Origin: Cruorifilaria tuberocauda
Lineage: Eukaryota > Nematoda > Chromadorea > Rhabditida > Onchocercidae
Assembly (NCBI GenBank): GCA_013365365.1
Contig: JABVXU010000036.1
Location: forward strand, 186,001 to 250,000
DNA length: 64,000 nucleotides
Direction of reading: 5' to 3'
Part shown: in pieces, positions 55,205 through 64,000 of the stretch
Layout of the letters: every line of letters starts with the position of its first letter
Position numbering within the stretch: the first letter of the stretch is position 1
The notes under the pieces: model-generated
What the model saw: only the letters and a program-made list of their open reading frames with translations
Databases searched by the model: none
What the model was told of the DNA's origin: nothing
Translations under genes and position numbers: made by a program

Positions 55205-58200
55205 CTATAATTCATCGCGTTTTCGTGAAAATAGTGAGGGAATCGATTGCAACGATGAACGTTGAAAAGACGTAGGTAGTAAACTGCAAATTTCACATCT
55301 CAAAAACCAAATGCGAAGTCAAATTAAGCACAACAAAGATAGTAGTTGTGAATTTTTTGATTCAAAACTATGTTTGTAAAAACTTGTGACTTATAAGAAA
55401 CGAATACCCAAGTGGACAATAACTTCTGCTTCGCGCAAGTCGTGATATGGGAGGTATTGAGCCTTCACCATGAAAGGATTTTGTTTTCAGATTGCTCGAA
55501 ATTTGTTTCCTATAGGGTTACATCTGCTTTTAGTACAAATAATTTTCAATTGCTAATTAATATGGATAAAATAGTGAAAAGATTTTTGATAAAAATTTCA
55601 AATGCTAGAGAAGTATAAAAATTTTTATCAGAAGAAGACTACAAAACTTTAAATGAGAATCAAAATAATTTGAGAGTTTAGAGAATTATTATTGATAGAA
55701 ATCATCGAAGCTTGTAATATAATCAAATTGAAAGGACAAAAGACTGTTTTAGGAAACGATGAAATGATGGAAAGGCAATTTAATTTTATGGCTAGCAAAT
55801 AGAAAAAACATTAAGTTAATACTTACCATTTTGGCCTCCATTTTGAGACTGAATTCAGTAGCTTCTTTGGCGGTACCTGTACCACTTGGCTGGAAGTAGT
55901 TGATGGGCAGGTGCTCACAGAATCGTCACTAACCATTGGCAAAGCGCATGCTTCCGTAAATTCAATATCACCGAAAGCATCAGATAATACACTTTCCACA
56001 TCAAAAGCATTCGAAGGTGAATTAGTCGATTGACGGCTTGTATCTGACTGAATGGACGATGAATCTCGTGAACCTGCGATCACATACGCACATATGTACA
56101 GCATTCTTCATTCACAGCAATAATTGCTTTTATTATTATCATTGGGAATTTAATTACCACGAGAAAAATGCATATCCTCTACAAAGGTAGCAATATTTGT
56201 CGCGCGTAAGATATCGGTTTGTGTACCAACATGGTGCGTACGAGGTGCCGGATCGCAAACTTGATCCATAAACCTTTCTAGTTTCGAATTTCCCACAAAT
56301 TTGCTGAACAGCATTGACCTAAAAAAAATTATCGATGATAAAGAAAATTCAAGCTATGCGACAAACGTGCGGAAACGTTTTCATCTGTAGGAAAACTATT
56401 CGTTGTGCTTTTATCATATTTGATAATTTCTAGATCTTTATAGAAGTCAGTAAATAATGAATCGATTCATAAAAGTATCATCGTCAAGTCTTTTTAAACG
56501 TTTTCCGGCTTTAATCACCGAAACTTTAACTGAAAGTTAAATTGAAGTGAAAGTTTGCACGATTGCTCGTGATAATAATTACCTTCGAAAGATTGTTCCT
56601 CGCTGATAATCGATAATTATGATAATTATTGGCTAAGTAATCATAACTTATAGCAGTTAAATCTACTTTCTTTCGCATAAATATGGCATAGGTCTACTTT
56701 TTTTTCGATAATAATTATAGTTGGATCTATATTCTTTTGAATGATCATGACACTTTTTTTCGATAAGCATAACAGTTTAAATGTGCTTTCTTTAAATCAA
56801 ATTTTCCACTAACTAATTTAATTAAGGTACGAGTGATAAAAAAGGAATCGTGCATTAAATTATAAAATAAAAAATGATTTGTTATGAGAACTGAAAATGT
56901 GCAGATTATTATTACTTAAGTTTACTGAGTAAGGCTACAAATAATATCAATTATCAGCATAGTTAGCAAAAATGTTATTACGCCTTTTAGAAACTTACTG
57001 AAAGTCATCATTTGGGGTATAAAATTTCGCTTTTTCCAATGCTTGTACAGTACGAATAGCTGGAATGTGCTTCCATAGATAATCGATTAAGTCACCACCT
57101 CGGAATGTCGATCTCGAACACATTTTTTGCGGACTAATTCTACATGTTCGTGCTAAATATAATTGATAAATAAGTTGAAGTTTTTGAAAAGTCAAAGTTA
57201 ATAAGCGATAGAGTAGAAATTTTGGCCCTCATTCCATTCTGCTAAAAAACGATATAAACTTTCGAGATAAACATTTTTCTGAGACATTATAAAGAGAGAA
57301 AAACTTACGTAGTTCTTCTTGTGTTTGATTTTTCAATGAAACAGATATCTCTGATTCAGTTTCGATATCAGAATTCATTTCTGCAAGTTGTGAATCGATC
57401 ATATTATTTGCAATACGCTCCGCAATCCATTCTTTGAATCGACTTGGTAAACTTCTCATAGCCTTATAATGTTTATCCAACGGAACCGTTAACAAACCCC
57501 CTAAATAAAGTGTATTTAGTTAAATCTTCTGAAAAAAGAAAGCACTTTGAAAACTTCATGAAAATTTTCAGCATTCATTTCGAAAAAAGGAAAATCCCAG
57601 TTTGGTGCCGGAAAATCCAGAATCGCCTGCTAACAACGACATTCCGACAAAAATCAACAGACAATCACAACTGACTCAGTGATTTCAAAACGCCCACTAA
57701 TTAGTCTTATTATTAATTCTAATTATTGTCATTGCAATTTCTTCCGCCAAAATTATTTCAGCATAAAACAATAATTATCCAAAATAATTTGTATATTGCT
57801 GTTATTCTGTACAAAACTCTTACTAGCCATTCCAACTTCAAAGGATGAAACTTTGCCTTCAAAATCAGTTTCAGTCTTCGCAATAGCTGCTACCCGTTCA
57901 ATTTCATCAATATATTCCTGCAGGAGTTGTCCGAGAATTCTTTCTAATGCTACCTACAAGTAAAGAGTTTAGTGGAGGAAAAATAATCTTTGCAAAATGT
58001 AACTTTACTGCTCTTTATCAACTAGAAAAATTGAACTGAAGTGCAAATGAAAAAGGATTGCAAAGATTTTATAAAAACTTGATTCAAACTTACTCGTAAA
58101 AATATCATGTTAACTGTGGCATTACATTACTATAAAAATTTTAATAAAGAAAAAGTGAGCGAACTATGGATGACTAAATTTTTTAATGAAATAAGTTTTT

Positions 58201-60233
58201 TTTTAAGTAAATGATAAAATTTTGAAGGTTTAAAAAAATTTGCAAATGGTCGAATCGAATTCCGATGATTTTCATTGACTGACTTGAATAAGATTAATAC
58301 ACATTGACAGCAAGGCAAGTCCGATAAGGATTAATAGAAAGTAACCGAGCATCATGTCTTTATTCCCCGGGACAATATCGCCCAGGCCAACTGTACTAAA
58401 AAACACATAATTTATTTAATTTTCCAATTATTTCTACACAAAACTGTTCAATGATTGATAATCGAAAATTTGCGACAAGCAAGATCTAATTTTAGGTGAT
58501 TTCAAAAATTTCTTTTCAAATAAGAACCAAATTTAAAAATGATTTATATTATCTAAAAAACATGGAGAATACCTTATGGAGACAAAGAAAAAATATACTG
58601 AAGTGAGATATCCCCATTCAGGCTCATATAGACAAAATAAAGCTGCTGAAATACCAATCCAGAGGATAAGCAGTGCTAACGCGATCGGAATTGAAAATGC
58701 GTTTTCGTGGGTACTGAAATATGGCGCTAACAACTTCAAATTATTATCTTTTTTAGATGTGCGAATTTTATCAATCAAATATTATTTGAAAATTAAATTT
58801 GAAAGCCTTACAGTTTTCTTGCATTTTGCTGAATGGGAGTGCCAGCTTCTGGATCTAAATCAACTTCTTTCATAGATAATGAATGAACACTTTCCGCTGT
58901 GGATGGTAAACGAGTACGATTATATAGTGTCTAGAAAGAACTGAATTCTTTATTTTTCAAAAATAATGCTTTCATTTCAAGTTGAAAGTTGAAAGTTGAA
59001 AAGTAGTGAATCAAAGAGACGGTTTTATTTTAAATAATTTCATTAAAGAAATTATAATTTCCATTCGAAAACTAAAAAAAGTAATGAGCTAACCTTCATT
59101 GAGATGCTTATCTTCTTTATACTTCCAATAAATTTCTTTCCGGTACTTCGTGACCGTTTATAAAATTTACGGAAACTTCGCGACAGTAATCGACCAACAT
59201 CTTTGAGAATAATTAAAAAAATTGGAATGCCGAACATTATATAAAATATACTAGCAATCTGGCCAGCTAGAGTTTTTGCAACAGGTAATCCATAGCCTAG
59301 AGAAAAAAGATACAGAACGATAAAGTAATGGGAAAAAGAATTAAAAAGAATAAAAGAGAGAAAGGTGAAATTTTTTAAGTGAAAAAAATAGAGTGTGAAA
59401 AAATAAGTGCAAAAAAAGGTGAGAGGGTAAGGTGAAAAGCTAAATATAGGAGCTGATCGAACGAGAAACGATTCCATTACACAACTCTCAACTGACGTTA
59501 TCACTCTTCCACGATCTCACGCTACTGCGAATATATAAATAGCTATAAGGACAGTTTCATTGAACTTTTCGTTTCTCTAGCAGATTCTAAAATGGATACA
59601 AATATAACCGATTGTAGTGTATAACTGTCCGGCGTAGAACATCGAACCATACCACGACCACGGACTGCTATCATTGCGTTCACGGATAACACCTGTCAAA
59701 TTTGTGTAATTAAGAAACCAATTCAGCGCTTCCTCCGTATACTTCACTTGTAAATCTTTATCATATCTAATTACTTCATCATCACATCGTAGCTCCAATA
59801 TTCGTTTTGTCACCTGTAAAATGCAACTTGGTGATTTACATGTAGGTTCCGTTTAACTCTTTTTAAACATTGTTAGAAAAAAGGGATAGTATTGAAAGTT
59901 GCTAAAGATTGAAAGTGAAATCTTTTGGCAGCTTATATGACGTTTACCAGCTTTATTTGTTAACTCCAGTTATAAAAGCGAAATAATTTAATTTCATATA
60001 TGATAATAAGAGCTAATAAGAGTTTCAAATCTCACCTGATCAAAAGCATAGTTGTAATTCCGACGAAATGATTCTCTTTCATGTAAATCAATTTCCAGTT
60101 CGAGCTTACGAAAAATAGCAGCACCAATGAGTGTATATGAGATCAATATAATAAACGGTAATAAAGTATTTAAGTGAAACTTCCGGTAAGCCTGTTGTAA
60201 GCAAAGAAATGTTTTATGAAATATTTCATGCAT
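55205..60233 (-). CDS. Two-pore-domain (TWK) potassium channel with long C-terminal tail
   Basis: Twelve exons, 60036-60233, 59609-59813, 59094-59296, 58812-58930, 58573-58713, 58284-58395, 57824-57953, 57309-57500, 56999-57152, 56158-56318, 55827-56073 and 55205-55283, join in phase to 646 residues. It is a leak K+ channel subunit that works as a dimer. The first membrane helix holds LPFIILISYTLIGAAIF. An external loop has NYTNLTG glycosylation-type sites. Pore 1 has FYAGQLYTTIGYG (filter 132-137). The next helix has SIFYIMFGIPIFLIILKDVG. Pore 2 has VYFFFVSISTVGLGD (filter about 290-295). M4 includes GYFLLILIGLALLSMCINLI. The tail (about 327-646) is Ser/Thr-rich and ends SLFSRKRDEL. The start ATG is the only one in frame in exon 1, but a weak acceptor (ACAACAG) just inside that exon leaves room for an upstream first exon. 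A minus-strand AATAAA lies about 110 bases past the stop. Confidence 0.92.
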
Positions 60234-63200
60234 TTCGTGCTATCCATTGAAAGGTATCACGTATTCCTACAATACAGGATAATACCTATTAGAATTTGGA
60301 GCGTAATTTAAAATAAAACGTAAACTTCATGTATGGATTAATAAACTCATGAATTCATCTATCCAAACATACAAAAAAACATTGAAATTGAAATATAAAA
60401 GATTGTAAAATCAGTTGGTGTAAATTGTAGCAAAGAAAATAAGTCGAAAAAAAAAGCAGAAATGAAATAAGAGCAGAGCGTGATAATTTAAGAAAAGGAT
60501 GAAAGATTTTCTGACAATGAAATGAACTTGAAGTTAGAAATGCTCAGTCTACCACCTATCGAAGTCTCAGTTCTGAAAAAAAAAACAAGTTTAAACGAAG
60601 GTTTTCAAATTATTTATATATTTTTGGCGTTGTATCAGGAAAGAGCTCTGCTCGGAGAAAATAATTTATCATCCGTTAGCATTTTCGATGAATAGACATT
60701 AACTAAAGAAACTCGAAAGATTTTAACACGAAGAAGAAAAAGCAAATTTTTATCTAATGACAATGAATTAAATACTCTTTCAGTGACACAAGCAATCACA
60801 AATTTTTAGCATTATAAAAGATTTAAAAACTGATTGAAATTTAATAATCAATTAGTTCAAAATACTGTGTATGTTTTGTAATATACAAATCCCTACTTTA
60901 AGCAAATGGAAACACGAGTACGTTTATGAGAGAAACACATGTTTCAAAAACATTATATCCCAAGAATACTGGAAAAGATAGATTGCGCAAATTATTTGAC
61001 AGTACTAACTGACCTCGGCACCAATAAATGAATAAAACTTTCAGTCGACTAAGCAAAGAAAGCTATACATTTTTTAAATGAATTAATCATCTGTCGTTAA
61101 CAGTGCTCATATCAAATTCATATCCGAAAAAGATTTTAAGAATTTCTTGCGCTTTTGTCCAAATATAGAGTAATTGATCTATTCTTTATTACTGTCAAAT
61201 TTTTCACAAAGAAAAAATTTGTTAACAAAGAATAAGACGGAAAGAAATGTCATATTTATGAGTTGTGAGTTAAGCAAGCCATTATCGACAGAGACAGTTT
61301 TTCTTTTAATTACGGTTAGTATTCTGGGAACTAATTAATTACAGTTAGTATTCTAGGATCAAGCAATTCAATTCATTCATTAGCACTTCGAATCATTCGA
61401 TTTTTACACACAAGTTTTAGTGATGGAACATGTGGATAATTACTTCCGAACATTGTAACTTAGTAAGATGTTTTAGGATTCTGATTAGAACTAAAACTAT
61501 TATTTCGGAATTTTTCGTAATCAAGCAATTGAATATATCAAAATTGTAACTACATTTTGCTATTTATGTGGAATAGATATGTTTGCTGAAATTTATAATG
61601 TCCTAAACCTAATAATTAAGCATCTTTTAAAATAGAACTAATTTCAAAATGTTTCAAACTTTTGAAATAAAGCCATATCTTTTCTGAGTTTACTATTTCT
61701 GCAAGTATCATTTAAGCATATAGTAATATTTTAAATATTTCAGTTTTTATTCATGAATATACATTCTGTCCAATAATCCATGGATATACATTCTGTTATA
61801 GCCAATGAAATTTAAATTCCAGCAACTCATTACTTTTTCCATTTACTTGTTTACTCTAACTTCTCTTGTCAAATATTGAAAAGTGTTATCTTTAATGGCC
61901 AAATTATTAAATATCAATCAACAACAATTGCTATTCATTATAATTCGGAAAGATCTACAGATATTTTATAATTAATAAATATTGAATAGTACCAACCAAG
62001 TTAATTGTTTGACGTTAATTGTTCTTTAATATTAAGCAATCTAGTTTAAAGTGGTTTTTTCCATTTTAAAATCACTAAATTTTAGAATTTTTCACTTTGA
62101 ATCACTAAACTTTAGCATCCGAAAAGGAAACAATAGTGAAACATAAAACATTTTTTGCCTTAAAGCCTTTTCCCTGAAATATACCCATTAAAATGAAATA
62201 CTTTTGTATATGTATGCAATGGTTCCATTAAAAATTAATTTCTCTCCTATCAAACTATTTGTGGTTTAATTAGAATGCTATCGAAATCAGTAATTTCAAG
62301 TTAATCAAATATTTTCTGCGAGGTAGTTACGATGTGCCAGGTAAAGGAAAACTAAAATTGGTTTCTACGAAACTTACATTCTAAATATTTTAGCAAGCAG
62401 AGAAATTTCAAAAATGATAAACATAAAATGACAAGCCCAAACTAAGTTGACTAAGCCCAGAATAAACTTATACTAAACCGACTAAGCCCAAGATAAGCTT
62501 AAATTAAACTAACTTGGAACATATTAATTCTTGCGATTATTGATTTAGTAATGAAACATTACAAATTAGCAAAATTTAGAAAAATACTCTACAAAATTCG
62601 TACTATCATAGGTTTTTTGAGTTTGCTTTAAAAAATTCATCAGTTTTCGAATGTAATTACATTGACTTAAATTAAAATTTAATTTCATTTACCTTAAGAA
62701 TGTCATGACTGTATTTGTCAACATTTTTAAAATAAAAAATAAGCAAACAATAAGCAATCCTTATAATAACACCAAAATTTGTTTTAATATGCTTAATGAA
62801 GACTTATTATGAAAAACAGCTGAGACGCATAACAGTGAAATAATCAATTCATAAATTAAATATGCACATTGATAATTGGAATTCTTCAAGAATGCCAGCA
62901 TGAGAACAAAAACAATGGAAAGCAATCGAAAAACGAAAAAAACATAAGGGAGAAACATTCGAGAAAAAAATGGAATTTTCAGGAAAGGATCGTTCTATTA
63001 TTTTTTTTTACAAATCATAAGGCACTCTCAAAACCGAGAAAAATTGTGCCTCAAACGATTGTAGAGGAGGTACATAGTTTCCGTTTCGAAAATATTATTT
63101 AATCAAATTTTTAATAAAAACAATTGCGATGAAAATAAGTTTTCAGTTCTAAATATAAAAAAAAGAGACGATGATTTAGATCTCTTTTGGCTGGGTTATC

Positions 63201-63330
63201 TATTACTAGAATGGTACAAGTTTAACAAACAAAAAAGCTGGAAAAGGAAGATTGCTGCGTATCTTTTTATAAGAACATCATTGCAGTGATGTGCTGTTGA
63301 TGTGTACCAAAATAAATTATTCCAGCTAAA
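60234..63330. other. Gene-free stretch upstream of the TWK channel
   Basis: About 3.1 kb of AT-rich sequence. No exon is supported. It includes several short degenerate direct repeats between 61300 and 62510 (listed separately). An alternative first exon of the TWK gene could lie here but none is convincing. Confidence 0.5.
61306..62506. repeat. Cluster of short degenerate direct repeats
   Basis: Pairs seen: AATTACGGTTAGTATTCT and AATTACAGTTAGTATTCT near 61310-61355; ATATACATTCTGT twice near 61758-61797; AATCACTAAA with TTTTAG or CTTTAG near 62070-62115; GACTAAGCCCA twice near 62449-62491. Each looks like an old small tandem duplication. Confidence 0.6.
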
Positions 63331-63920
63331 ATGGAGGAATTTATCGAAAGTTTGGATGAAGTGTTTCGCCCAATCATTAATCTCGATTAGACAAAATTAA
63401 GGACTGTAGAGAATCTTCAATTATATTGATATTACCTTCCAAAAACATTTTATTTATTATATTTCATTGTGGCAAATTTCAGTTAATGAATACAGTCATT
63501 GTTGAAATACTTTTATTTGAATTATGAATTAACTTTCAATAGAATAACCAAACCAGATGAAAACTATCAAAACGATTGTTTATCTATCGGTTATGAAAAT
63601 AAAAAAACTAATTCACAACTTTCTAAACCAATAAATTTCAGTGAAACAACAATTTCAGAAACAATTAATGCCTCATTTCGTTTCGCTATAGCGGATCTTC
63701 TTTAAATCTTATATTTAGCCGAATCAGAGCAAAGAAAACCGTGGTCTTTATTTTGCAAACAAATAGAGAGCATTAAATGTTTGGAAAAAATTGTTTAAAA
63801 TGTGGAAAAAGATGAAAACAAAAATAGTAGTGATGAGGCTAAAGCAGTGAATAATAAATATTTGGATATGAAAATGAGGGAAAATTTCAGGATATCTCAT
63901 TATTAAGCTGAAATCTATCG
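63331..63920 (+). other. Coding-like segments, possible partial gene or pseudogene
   Basis: An ATG at 63331 opens a 19-codon frame (MEEFIESLDEVFRPIINLD). A second open stretch at about 63533-63705 encodes polar, protein-like sequence (KPDENYQNDCLSIGYENKK) and follows a possible acceptor. A third, at about 63721-63897, reads SEQRKPWSLFCKQIESIKCL with one internal stop. The phases do not join into one clean model, and the window ends at 64000. It could be the 5' part of a plus-strand gene or a decayed one. No family was recognised. Confidence 0.2.
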
Positions 63921-64000
63921 CAATTGAATTTAAGAAAGAAAATGAATGAATGATATCAGATCAAAGTCTACGCTTCGTTATTGGCGCTATGAACGGAAAT

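Noticed and set aside
55026..55265. Plus-strand frame with protein-like sequence ending NCDNER-like residues
   Set aside because: It is the antisense shadow of the last TWK exon (55205-55283), which joins the channel in exact phase.

Overview
The window looks like a contig from a parasitic, probably filarial-type, nematode. It is strongly AT-rich, genes are cut into many small exons by mostly short introns, and most 3' splice sites read TTTCAG or TTTTAG. The proteins are animal neuromuscular and signalling types with nematode relatives. No bacterial, viral or transposon gene was recognised. All gene models were built by hand from reading frames, splice sites and exon phases. Within each model every exon-exon phase agrees, but no transcript or database was available.

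Layout, left to right. (1) 1-6990, minus: an EAG-type voltage-gated K+ channel (egl-2 orthologue), 18 exons, with its 3' end beyond the left edge. (2) 13635-15193, minus: an unrecognised 128-residue single-pass membrane protein with a tyrosine-rich tail. (3) 18504-26671, minus: a 27-exon TECPR2-like protein, with WD40 repeats, a low-complexity middle and tectonin repeats. (4) 28055-30875, minus: an unrecognised multi-pass membrane protein of about 335 residues containing a 23-nt microexon. (5) 34129-37370, plus: an NK-2 class homeobox gene with an NK2-specific domain, the only clear plus-strand gene. (6) 38299-48850, minus: a 28-exon phospholipase C-beta with PH, EF, X, Y, C2 and C-terminal coiled-coil regions. 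(7) 55205-60233, minus: a TWK-type two-pore K+ channel with a tail of about 320 residues. (8) Near 63.3-63.9 kb, plus: weak coding-like segments of uncertain status.

Gene-free stretches of 1-7 kb separate the genes. They contain AT-rich sequence, simple repeats and a few short tandem duplications. The largest are 6991-13634, 48851-55204 and 60234-63330. The NK-2 and PLC genes are convergent, and no nematode operon is convincing. Two K+ channels and a Gq effector enzyme in one window would fit neuromuscular excitability, but nothing here shows co-regulation.

No clearly new multi-gene system was found. The least explained items are the two orphan membrane proteins, a frame-neutral cassette exon beside a related exon in the PLC gene, a duplicated splice acceptor in the same gene, and an unusual residue after the first selectivity filter of the TWK channel.
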